Of a stretch of 64,000 nt of DNA, positions 56,283 through 63,450 are shown piece after piece (within the stretch, counting starts at the first letter, position 1; every line of letters begins with the position of its first letter). Origin of the DNA: Streptomyces akebiae (lineage in GTDB: Bacteria > Actinomycetota > Actinomycetes > Streptomycetales > Streptomycetaceae); NCBI RefSeq assembly GCF_019599145.1, contig NZ_CP080647.1:8494001-8558000 (forward strand). Reading direction: 5' to 3'. The notes under the pieces are model-generated. The model was given only the letters and a program-made list of their open reading frames with translations, did not search any database and was not told the origin of the DNA. The position numbers and the translations under genes are program-made.

Positions 56283-57761
56283 TTGTCCCGATCCGCGCTC
56301 CAGGCCGCCCTGTTCGACATGGACGGCACGCTCGTCGACACCGAGCGGCTGTGGTGGGAGGCGGTGGCAGAGGTGGCCGCCGGCCTCGGACGCGCGCTGA
56401 CCGAGGCTGACCAGCCTGACGTCCTGGGCCGCCCCGTCGAGCACACCGCCGACTGGCTCGCCGCCCGCACCGGCGCCGACGGGGCCGCGCTCGCCGCCGA
56501 ACTGCACCGGGAGTTCGCCGACCGGGTCCGTACCGGGATCGTGCCCCGCCCGGGCGCCCTGGAGCTGCTGCGGGCCCTGGCCCGCGAGGGCGTCCCCACC
56601 GCCCTGGTCACCGCGTCGCCGCGCGCCGTCGCCGACACCGTCCTCGACGTCCTCGGCCGCGACCTGTTCGCCGTCTCCGTCACCGCCGACGACACCGAGC
56701 ACACCAAACCCGCCCCCGACCCCTACCTCGCCGCCTGCCGCGCCCTCGGCGTCGACCCCGCCGCCTGTGTCGCGGTCGAGGACACCACGACCGGGGTCAC
56801 CTCCGCGGAGGCCGCGGGCTGCGTGGTCCTCGCCGTTCCCTCGCTCGCCCCCATCGAGGAGGCTCCGGGGCGGACCGTACGGGAGAGCCTTCAGGCCGTG
56901 ACTCCGGCGAGCCTGCGCCGGCTGGTCGCGCCCGACGGTCCCGCCCTGCGCGTGATGACGTGGAACCTCTGGTACGGCGGCACCAAGGTGCGCGACCACC
57001 GCGCCAAGCAGCTCAAAGTGATCACCGAGACCGGTGTCGACGTGGTCGGCCTCCAGGAGACGTACGGCACCGCCGCCCAGGAACTCGCCGACGCCCTCGG
57101 CTGGCACCACCACAGGGCCGGCGACAACCTCGGCATCATCAGCCGACACCCGATCACGGCCCGCCTCGGCGACCCCGACGTCGGCTTCTACGGGGCCGCC
57201 GGCGTCCGCATCAGGACCGACTCCGGCGCCGAGGTCGACATCTGGACGGTCCACCTCGACCACCAGCCGTACGGACCCTACGAGGCCGCGTTCGACGGGC
57301 TGCCCGCCGCCGAGCTGATCGCGCACGAGGAGGTGCGGCTCGCCCAGCTGCGGGACTGCCTGCGCCGGGTCGACGACACCGTGCCCGCGGTGCCGGTCGT
57401 GCTCGTCGGTGACTTCAACAGCCCCTCGCACCTCGACCGGCCGCACGTCGACTGGCCGGTGACCAGGGCCGCCGAGGCGAGCGGCCTCCGCGACTCCTAC
57501 CGGGAGGTCCACCCCGACCCCGTACGGCAGCCCGGCCACACCTGGTCGCCCATCCACGTCGAGCACGAGGACGGCAGCGGCCGGCCCGAGCCGCAGGACC
57601 GGATCGACTTCGTCCTGCACCGGGGCCTCGCGGTCCTCGACTCCCGGACCCATGTCGGCGGCGTCCCCCGGACCTGGCCGGACGTGGCGGACAACGACTG
57701 GCCGTCGGACCACGCCGCGGTGATCACCACGTTCGCGCTGGACCCCGTGGTCCGGGAGTGA
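56283..57761 (+). CDS. Fused HAD phosphatase and endonuclease/exonuclease/phosphatase-domain hydrolase
   Basis: A 492-residue cytosolic protein of two intact hydrolases. The HAD domain (residues 1-210) has FDMDGTLVDTE (D12, D14), LVTASP, TKPAPDPY and VEDTTTGV. The EEP domain (about 220-490) has MTWNLWYGG, GLQE (E259), VHLDHQPYG, GDFN (D377, N379), RIDFVL and SDH (D476, H477). EEP enzymes cut phosphodiesters and HAD enzymes cut phosphomonoesters, so one protein could take a diester to free phosphate. It follows an ABC importer and may be the intracellular step. TTG 56283 follows GAGGG; no signal peptide. I do not know this fusion from characterised proteins. Confidence 0.88.
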   Translation: MSRSALQAALFDMDGTLVDTERLWWEAVAEVAAGLGRALTEADQPDVLGRPVEHTADWLAARTGADGAALAAELHREFADRVRTGIVPRPGALELLRALAREGVPTALVTASPRAVADTVLDVLGRDLFAVSVTADDTEHTKPAPDPYLAACRALGVDPAACVAVEDTTTGVTSAEAAGCVVLAVPSLAPIEEAPGRTVRESLQAVTPASLRRLVAPDGPALRVMTWNLWYGGTKVRDHRAKQLKVITETGVDVVGLQETYGTAAQELADALGWHHHRAGDNLGIISRHPITARLGDPDVGFYGAAGVRIRTDSGAEVDIWTVHLDHQPYGPYEAAFDGLPAAELIAHEEVRLAQLRDCLRRVDDTVPAVPVVLVGDFNSPSHLDRPHVDWPVTRAAEASGLRDSYREVHPDPVRQPGHTWSPIHVEHEDGSGRPEPQDRIDFVLHRGLAVLDSRTHVGGVPRTWPDVADNDWPSDHAAVITTFALDPVVRE

Positions 57762-57799
57762 CCCCCGAAAACCCCCTGGGCCGGGCGAGGCGGCCCGGC

Positions 57800-57805
57800 T
57801 AACAT
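57800..57805 (+). promoter_or_regulatory. Predicted -10 box for the MFS leader transcript
   Basis: TAACAT at 57800-57805 is followed by seven bases and then ATG at 57813, so transcription would start on the first base of the leader ORF. No clear -35 box lies upstream. Confidence 0.45.
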
Positions 57806-57812
57806 CGGTGCC

Positions 57813-57830
57813 ATGACCTGGCGACATTGA
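57813..57830 (+). CDS. Five-codon leader peptide (MTWRH) upstream of the MFS gene
   Basis: ATG ACC TGG CGA CAT TGA encodes Met-Thr-Trp-Arg-His. It starts seven bases after a -10 box, so it is probably translated as a leaderless mRNA. The MFS start lies 77 bases past its stop. Between them are CCGAGG-ACCG-CCTCGG (57848-57863), an overlapping GGACG/CGTCC pair (57862-57866 with 57879-57883), and a CCTT/AAGG pair (57892-57903) that includes the MFS ribosome site. This is the layout of ribosome-stalling attenuation. Confidence 0.45.
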   Translation: MTWRH

Positions 57831-57907
57831 TCCACCCGCCGCGCCTCCCGAGGACCGCCTCGGACGCCGCTTCGACGACGTCCGATTCGCTCCTTCGGGA
57901 AGGCCTC

Positions 57908-59104
57908 ATGACTCTCTCACCTGCGCGTGCGCCCGGTGCCGCGACCAGTGGTGTCCGGCGGCTCACGGCCACGCTGTACGGGTACGCGTTCCTCGACGAC
58001 TTCGTGCTGCTCTACCCGGTGTACGCGCTGCTGTTCAGCGACACCGGGCTGTCGATCTGGCAGATCTCCTCGCTGTTCGCCCTGTGGTCCGTCACCGGGA
58101 TCGTGCTGGAGGTGCCGTCCGGCGCCTGGGCCGACGCCGTCTCCCGGCGTCTGCTGCTGTGGGTGGGGCCGCTGCTGACCGCCGTCGGCTTCGCGCTGTG
58201 GCTGATCGCTCCCTCGTACTGGGCCTTCGCCCTCGGGTTCGTCCTGTGGGGGGTGCGGGGCGCCCTCGGTTCCGGTGCGCTGGAAGCGCTGGTCTACGAC
58301 GAACTCGACCGGCTGGGCGCGGCCGACCGGTACGCCCGGGTCGTCGGTCGGGCCCAAGCGGTCGGGATGGTCGCCGTGATGGCGGCGATGGCGCTGGCCG
58401 GACCGGTCCTCGACCTCGGCGGATACCCGGCCGTGGGCGCGGCGAGCGTCCTGGTCTGTGTGCTGACCTCGATGGCGGCCACGCGGTTCCCCGAACACCG
58501 GGCAGCGGTGCCGGGGCCGAAACACGCCTCGACCCTCTCCACCCTGCGGGCGGGGCTCACCGAGGTCCGCCGGGACCGTTCCGTACGCGGAGCGATGCTT
58601 CTCGTGCCGGCCGTCGGGGCCGTCTGGGGCGCGCTCGACGAGTACACGCCGTTGCTGGTCCGGGAGACCGGGGTGGCCGAACAGACCGTGCCGTATCTGC
58701 TGCTGGTGATCTGGGTGGGGCCGGCGGTCGGCAGCCTGCTGACCGGGGCGGGGGAGCGGCTGGGCACGGCCGGGCTGGGGGTGGTGCTGGCGGGCTCGGC
58801 GGTCGCACTGGCCGTGGGGGCGCTGCTGGGCACCCCGGCCGGCATCGGGCTCGTCGCCGTCGCCTTCGGGGGCTTCCAGCTGGTCAATGTGCTCGCCGAC
58901 GCGCGGTTGCAGGACCGCATCGAGGGGGCGCGGCGGGCGACGCTGACGTCCGTGGCGAGCATGGGGACCGAGACGGCGACGGTCGCCGTCTTCGCGGCCT
59001 ACGCCGCCATCGGTGCGGGGCATGCGCACGGGGTCGCGTTCGCCGTCTTCGCGGTGCCGTATCTCGTGACGGCGGGTGTGCTGGTGGCGCGGAGGGGCGC
59101 GTAA
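57908..59104 (+). CDS. MFS transporter, probable drug or metabolite exporter
   Basis: A 398-residue protein with about 12 membrane segments. The loop between helices 2 and 3 reads EVPSGAWADAVSRRLLLW, the MFS motif A-like GxxxD-RxGRR region. The middle loop is short. ATG 57908 is chosen because GGGAAGG lies five bases before it; the frame is open a further 27 codons to a TTG at 57827, which lies in the leader peptide. The upstream leader suggests induction by something that affects translation, such as a ribosome-targeting antibiotic. An IS701-like element begins seven bases after its stop. Confidence 0.88.
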   Translation: MTLSPARAPGAATSGVRRLTATLYGYAFLDDFVLLYPVYALLFSDTGLSIWQISSLFALWSVTGIVLEVPSGAWADAVSRRLLLWVGPLLTAVGFALWLIAPSYWAFALGFVLWGVRGALGSGALEALVYDELDRLGAADRYARVVGRAQAVGMVAVMAAMALAGPVLDLGGYPAVGAASVLVCVLTSMAATRFPEHRAAVPGPKHASTLSTLRAGLTEVRRDRSVRGAMLLVPAVGAVWGALDEYTPLLVRETGVAEQTVPYLLLVIWVGPAVGSLLTGAGERLGTAGLGVVLAGSAVALAVGALLGTPAGIGLVAVAFGGFQLVNVLADARLQDRIEGARRATLTSVASMGTETATVAVFAAYAAIGAGHAHGVAFAVFAVPYLVTAGVLVARRGA

Positions 59105-59110
59105 GGGCGC

Positions 59111-59114
59111 CTAG
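59111..59114. repeat. Target site duplication, left (CTAG)
   Basis: CTAG at 59111-59114 matches CTAG at 60681-60684 on the other side of the IS element. YTAR-type four-base duplications are typical of IS701 elements. Confidence 0.7.
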
Positions 59115-59231
59115 TACTCCAGCAGTACTTCGTGGCTTGACCTGGGGAAACGTCGAGCGGTGGGAGTGTAGCGGGCGGGAAGTCGTCACGGACGGCTTCT
59201 GCCCGCACGCCCCTCGAAGGAGTGCCCCCGA
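59115..59231 (+). repeat. Left terminal inverted repeat of the IS element
   Basis: 117 bases, identical to the reverse complement of 60564-60680. The two copies diverge immediately after CCCCCGA. Confidence 0.9.
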
Positions 59232-59267
59232 TGGCAAGGTCGCCCCGGGCCTGGGAAGCCTCCGGTC

Positions 59268-60609
59268 GTGATCACAGAACAGGCAGCCGAGACCTGGGAC
59301 CGCGACCTGGACCACCTCTTCACCACCATCGGGCGCCACTTCGGCCGTGTCGAACCACGCCGCCGCATGCGGGACTACGTGCGCGCACTGCTCGCCCCGG
59401 TGGCCCGAAAAACAGCTGGCAACTTGCCGAACACGCTGGCCACGCCACCCCGGACGGCCTGCAGCACCTGCTCTCCCGAGCCCGCTGGAACCCCGACGAC
59501 ATCCGCGACGACCTGCAGACCTACGTCGCCGAACACCTTGGCCGCCCCGACGGGGTACTGATCATCGACGACACCGGGTTCCTGAAGAAGGGCACTACAT
59601 CCGCCGGAGTCCAACGGCAGTACTCCGGCACCGCCGGCCGTACCGAGAACTGCCAGATCGGCGTCTTCGCCGCCTACACCAGCACAGTCGGCCGCGCCCT
59701 GGTGGACCGGGAGCTCTACCTGCCCAAGTCCTGGACGGACGACCGTGACCGATGCCGCGCCGCCAAGATCCCCGACGAGCGGGAGTTCGCCACCAAGAAC
59801 ACCCTCGCGGCAACGATCGTCCGCAGAGCTCTGGCCTCGCCACTGCCGGTCGCCTGGGTCACGGCGGACGCCGCCTACGGACAGGACAACCGCTTCCGCC
59901 GGATGCTGGAAACATCCGGCGTCGGCTACGTCCTGGCCGTCCCCAAGTCCCAGTTCTCCCTGGCCGGCCCACGCATCGACAAGGCCTTCGAGCAGGCCCC
60001 CGACCAGGCATGGGAACGCCGTTCCTGCGGCGCGGGCGCAAAGGGACAGCGCGAATACGACTGGGCAGCCGTCAAGTTGCGCCCAGTGGTCGAGTACGAC
60101 CACCAGGGCGGCGTGTTGATCCGTCGACGGTGGGCGCTGGCACGGCGCAGCTTGAGTCGGCCGGACGAGATCGCCTACTACCTCGGCTACGCACCGCTGG
60201 ATGTCGGTGTGGACGAACTGGTGCGCGTCGCTGGCGCCCGGTGGGCGATCGAAGAGTGTTTCCAGGCAGCGAAGAACGAGTGCGGCCTGGACGAGTACGA
60301 AGTCCGCCGCTACGTGGGCTGGTACCGGCACATCACCCTGGCCATGCTCGCCCACACCTTCCTCGTTGCGATGAGCGCGCGAGCAGCCGAAAAAGGGGAT
60401 CCACCGGTGAGGATGCCGCGGTCATCGAGCTCACCGTGGCAGAAGTGCGGCGACTCCTGGCAGCTCACACACCCCGAGACCTTCACACCCTCACTCACGT
60501 GTTGAGCTGGTCGCACTGGCGCCGACGACGCCAAGCGGTGGCCCGCCGCTGCCACTACCGACGTCGGGGGCACTCCTTCGAGGGGCGTGCGGGCAGAAGC
60601 CGTCCGTGA
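59268..60609 (+). pseudogene. IS701-family DDE transposase, two apparent -1 frameshifts
   Basis: Three consecutive frames together give one IS701 transposase of about 448 residues. Frame 1 (from 59268) holds the N-terminus ETWDRDLDHLFTTIGRHFGR. Frame 2 (from about 59411) holds the catalytic DDE core: IIDDTGFLKKG, WVTADAAYG and WAIEECFQAAKNECGLDEYE. Frame 3 (from about 60394) holds the C-terminus VIELTVAEVRRLLAAHTPRD. Both joins are -1 shifts at CCG followed by five A (59408-59412 and 60390-60394); one extra A at each would restore a single frame. This is a decayed gene, programmed slippage, or homopolymer undercalls. The catalytic motifs are intact. Confidence 0.8.
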
Positions 60610-60680
60610 CGACTTCCCGCCCGCTACACTCCCACCGCTCGACGTTTCCCCAGGTCAAGCCACGAAGTACTGCTGGAGTA
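60564..60680 (-). repeat. Right terminal inverted repeat of the IS element
   Basis: 117 bases, perfect inverted copy of 59115-59231. It includes the stop codon of the transposase at 60607-60609. Confidence 0.9.
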
Positions 60681-60684
60681 CTAG
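60681..60684. repeat. Target site duplication, right (CTAG)
   Basis: CTAG immediately outside the right terminal repeat, matching the left copy. Confidence 0.7.
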
Positions 60685-60706
60685 GGGGAGGGGGTGTGAG
60701 GGCCGC

Positions 60707-60803
60707 GCAACGAATCGTCGTGCGGTCCGTCCCGCACGCAACGAATCCCCCATCGGTGCGCAATGGCCGCCGCTTGTCCGGTTCGGCGCGGCGGCCGTAC
60801 CGT
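60707..60803 (+). promoter_or_regulatory. Three-part operator and promoter of davAB
   Basis: GCAACGA at 60707-60713 and 60738-60744, GCGCAA at 60758-60763, -35 TTGTCC at 60774-60779 and -10 TACCGT at 60798-60803 (18-base spacer). The order and spacing match the permease promoter at 49091-49185: 31 versus 30, 20 versus 19, then 16 and 24 in both. The IS element ends 22 bases upstream, leaving the operator whole. Confidence 0.65.
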
Positions 60804-60847
60804 CTTCCTGGCCCCCGAATCCCCCTTTGTCCCGGTGAGGAACACGC

Positions 60848-61636
60848 ATGCGTACCGCCCTGCTCCAGAGCTCCGGCCGGCCCGGCTCGGTCGTCGGGAA
60901 CCTGAAGGTGCTGGACGAGGCCGTGGGGCGGGCCGCCGAGGCGGGGGCCGGGCTGGTGGTGGCACCGGAGATGTTCCTGACGGGGTACGCGATCGGGGAC
61001 GACATCGCGCGGCTCGCCGAGGCGGCCGACGGCGACTCGGCCGACGCGGTCGCCGAGATCGCGGGGCGGCACGGGGTCGCGATCGTCTACGGATACCCGG
61101 AGCGCGCCGGTGAGGCGGTCCACAACTCGGCGCAGTTCGTCTCCGCCGACGGCGTCCGGCTGGCGAACTACCGCAAGACCCACCTCTTCGGCTGCTTCGA
61201 GCGCGACCACTTCACGCCGGGAGAGCGGAGCGTCGTCCAGGTCGAACTGGGCGGGCTCCGCGTCGGGATCCTGATCTGCTACGACGTGGAGTTCCCGGAG
61301 AACGTCCGCGCCCACGCCCTCGCCGGCACGGATCTGCTGGTGGTGCCGACGGCCCAGATGCATCCGTTCCAGTTCGTCGCCGAGTCGATGATCCCGGTGC
61401 GGGCCTTCGAGAGCCAGATGTACGTCGCGTACGTCAACCGGGTCGGCCGCGAAGGGGAGTTCGACTTCGTCGGGCTCTCCACACTGGCCGGGCCGGACGG
61501 GATCGCGCGCACCCGCGCCGGACGCGGGGAGGACTTCGTCCTCGCCGAGGTCGACCCCGCCTTCCTCGCGGCCTCCCGCGAGGCGAACCCGTATCTCCAG
61601 GACCGCCGCCCCGGGCTCTACGGCTCCCTCGTCTGA
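60848..61636 (+). CDS. davA: 5-aminovaleramide hydrolase (nitrilase superfamily), DavA
   Basis: A 262-residue carbon-nitrogen hydrolase. The catalytic Glu-Lys-Cys triad is E41 (APEMFLTGY), K110 (NYRKTHLFG) and C144 (LICYDVEFPE). It resembles Pseudomonas DavA, which hydrolyses 5-aminovaleramide to 5-aminovalerate, and the adjacent davB makes that amide from lysine. The pairing makes the assignment much firmer than the hydrolase alone would. ATG 60848 follows a GTGAGGAAC site. The unit is controlled by the three-part operator upstream. Genes for the later steps (davT, davD) are not in the window. Confidence 0.85.
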   Translation: MRTALLQSSGRPGSVVGNLKVLDEAVGRAAEAGAGLVVAPEMFLTGYAIGDDIARLAEAADGDSADAVAEIAGRHGVAIVYGYPERAGEAVHNSAQFVSADGVRLANYRKTHLFGCFERDHFTPGERSVVQVELGGLRVGILICYDVEFPENVRAHALAGTDLLVVPTAQMHPFQFVAESMIPVRAFESQMYVAYVNRVGREGEFDFVGLSTLAGPDGIARTRAGRGEDFVLAEVDPAFLAASREANPYLQDRRPGLYGSLV

Positions 61637-61685
61637 GCCCCGCCCCACTTCGCACACCCGTTTCGCCGCAAGGAGTCCGTACCCC

Positions 61686-63398
61686 ATGACGTCCACCGTG
61701 CCCAACGCCGTCGAGCACGCAGACGAGCAGCAGCCGCCGATCACCATGTTCGGCCCGGACTTCCCGTACGCGTACGACGACTTCCTGGCCCACCCGGCCG
61801 GTCTGGGCCAGATACCGGCCACCGAGCACGGCTGTGAGGTCGCGGTCATCGGTGGTGGACTGTCCGGCATCGTGGCGGCGTACGAGCTGATGAAGATGGG
61901 GCTCAAGCCGGTTGTCTACGAGGCCGACCGGATCGGCGGGCGCCTGCGGACGGTCGGGTTCGACGGGTGCGATCCCTCGCTCACCGCCGAGATGGGGGCG
62001 ATGCGCTTCCCGCCGTCCTCCACGGCTCTGCAGCACTACATCGACCTGGCGGGTCTGGAGACCCGTCCGTTCCCCAACCCCCTCGCGGAGGCCACGCCGT
62101 CGACCGTCGTCGACCTCAAGGGCGAGTCCCACTACGCCGAGACCATCGACGACCTGCCGCAGGTCTACCGGGACGTGGCCGCCGCCTGGAAGGCCTGCCT
62201 CGAAGAGGGCGCCGACTTCTCCGACATGAACCGGGCGCTGCGTGAGCGGGACCTGCCGCGCATCCGGGAGATCTGGGCGAAGCTCGTCGAACGGCTCGAC
62301 AACCAGACCTTCTACGGCTTCCTCTGCGACTCCGAGGCCTTCAAGTCCTTCCGGCACCGCGAGATCTTCGGCCAGGTCGGCTTCGGCACCGGCGGCTGGG
62401 ACACCGACTTCCCCAACTCCATCCTGGAGATCCTGCGCGTCGTCTACACCGAGGCCGACGACCACCACCGCGGCATCGTCGGCGGCAGCCAGCAACTCCC
62501 GCTGCGGCTCTGGGAGCGTGAGCCCGAGAAGATCGTGCACTGGCCGTACGGCACCTCGCTGAGGTCCCTGCACGCCGCGGGGGAGCCGCGGCCCGCCGTG
62601 ACCCGGCTCCAGCGGACCGCCGGCAACCGGATCACCGTGACGGACGCGAACGGTGACATCCGTACGTACCGGGCGGCGATCTTCACCGCCCAGTCCTGGA
62701 TGCTGCTGTCGAAGATCGCCTGCGACGACTCGCTCTTCCCGATCGACCACTGGACGGCCATCGAGCGGACGCACTACATGGAGTCCAGCAAGCTCTTCGT
62801 GCCCGTCGACCGGCCGTTCTGGCTCGACAAGGCCGTCGACGACCAGGGGAATCCGACGGGCCGTGACGTCATGTCGATGACGCTCACCGACCGTATGACG
62901 CGCGGCACCTACCTCCTCGACGACGGCCCGGACAGGCCCGCCGTCATCTGCCTCTCCTACACCTGGTGCGACGACAGCCTGAAGTGGCTGCCGCTGTCGG
63001 CGAACGAGCGGATGGAGGTCATGCTGAAGTCGCTCGGCGAGATCTACCCGAACGTCGACATCCGCAGCCATGTCATCGGCAACCCGGTGACCGTCTCCTG
63101 GGAGAACGAGCCCTACTTCATGGGCGCGTTCAAGGCGAACCTGCCCGGCCACTACCGCTACCAGCGGCGCCTGTTCACCCACTTCATGCAGGACCGGCTG
63201 CCCGACGACAAGCGGGGCATCTTCCTCGCAGGCGACGACATCTCCTGGACGGCAGGCTGGGCGGAGGGCGCGATCCAGACCGCGCTCAACGCGGTCTGGG
63301 GGGTCATGCACCACTTCGGCGGCACCACGGACGCGACCAACCCCGGTCCGGGAGACGTCTACGACACGATCGCCCCCGTCGAACTCCCGGAGGACTGA
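61686..63398 (+). CDS. davB: L-lysine 2-monooxygenase (FAD), DavB
   Basis: A 570-residue flavin amine oxidase-fold monooxygenase that turns lysine into 5-aminovaleramide. The FAD dinucleotide motif (VAVIGGGLSGIVAAYELM) lies at about residues 53-72, followed by VVYEADRIGGRLR. The N-terminal FGPDFPYAYDDFLAHPAGLG and the FGQVGFGTGGWDTDFPNS stretch closely resemble the Pseudomonas putida enzyme. The C-terminus has IFLAGDDISWTAGWAEGAIQ, the flavin-closing motif. ATG follows an AAGGAG site 49 bases after davA. Phenylalanine or tryptophan monooxygenase are less likely relatives. Confidence 0.85.
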   Translation: MTSTVPNAVEHADEQQPPITMFGPDFPYAYDDFLAHPAGLGQIPATEHGCEVAVIGGGLSGIVAAYELMKMGLKPVVYEADRIGGRLRTVGFDGCDPSLTAEMGAMRFPPSSTALQHYIDLAGLETRPFPNPLAEATPSTVVDLKGESHYAETIDDLPQVYRDVAAAWKACLEEGADFSDMNRALRERDLPRIREIWAKLVERLDNQTFYGFLCDSEAFKSFRHREIFGQVGFGTGGWDTDFPNSILEILRVVYTEADDHHRGIVGGSQQLPLRLWEREPEKIVHWPYGTSLRSLHAAGEPRPAVTRLQRTAGNRITVTDANGDIRTYRAAIFTAQSWMLLSKIACDDSLFPIDHWTAIERTHYMESSKLFVPVDRPFWLDKAVDDQGNPTGRDVMSMTLTDRMTRGTYLLDDGPDRPAVICLSYTWCDDSLKWLPLSANERMEVMLKSLGEIYPNVDIRSHVIGNPVTVSWENEPYFMGAFKANLPGHYRYQRRLFTHFMQDRLPDDKRGIFLAGDDISWTAGWAEGAIQTALNAVWGVMHHFGGTTDATNPGPGDVYDTIAPVELPED

Positions 63399-63435
63399 GG
63401 CGTTTCCGATGCCGTACCGCCGCATGTTCCCCAGT

Positions 63436-63450
63436 CGAACGTATGACGTT
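63436..63450. terminator. Short hairpin at the end of davAB
   Basis: GAACGT-ATG-ACGTTC is a six-base perfect stem between davB and the convergent DUF5995 gene; its right arm reaches the stop codon of the latter. It is a weak terminator candidate. Confidence 0.3.

Larger units (their letters stand above)
59115..60680. mobile_element. IS701-like insertion sequence with 117-bp perfect terminal inverted repeats
   Basis: A 1566-base element between the MFS gene and davA. Left terminal repeat 59115-59231 and right terminal repeat 60564-60680 are perfect inverted copies of 117 bases; they begin TACTCCAGCAGTACTTCGTG. CTAG flanks both sides as a target duplication. It carries one DDE transposase gene on the plus strand whose end lies within the right repeat. 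The perfect repeats point to a recent insertion, though the transposase frame is broken in two places. Confidence 0.9.

Noticed and set aside
56283..56940. Naming the HAD domain PhnX (phosphonoacetaldehyde hydrolase)
   Set aside because: No Schiff-base Lys cap signature or PhnW neighbour was seen, and the EEP fusion points to phosphate esters.
59408..60394. Calling the transposase intact with confirmed programmed frameshifting
   Set aside because: IS701 transposases usually have one frame, and A-run length errors are equally likely; left as apparent frameshifts.
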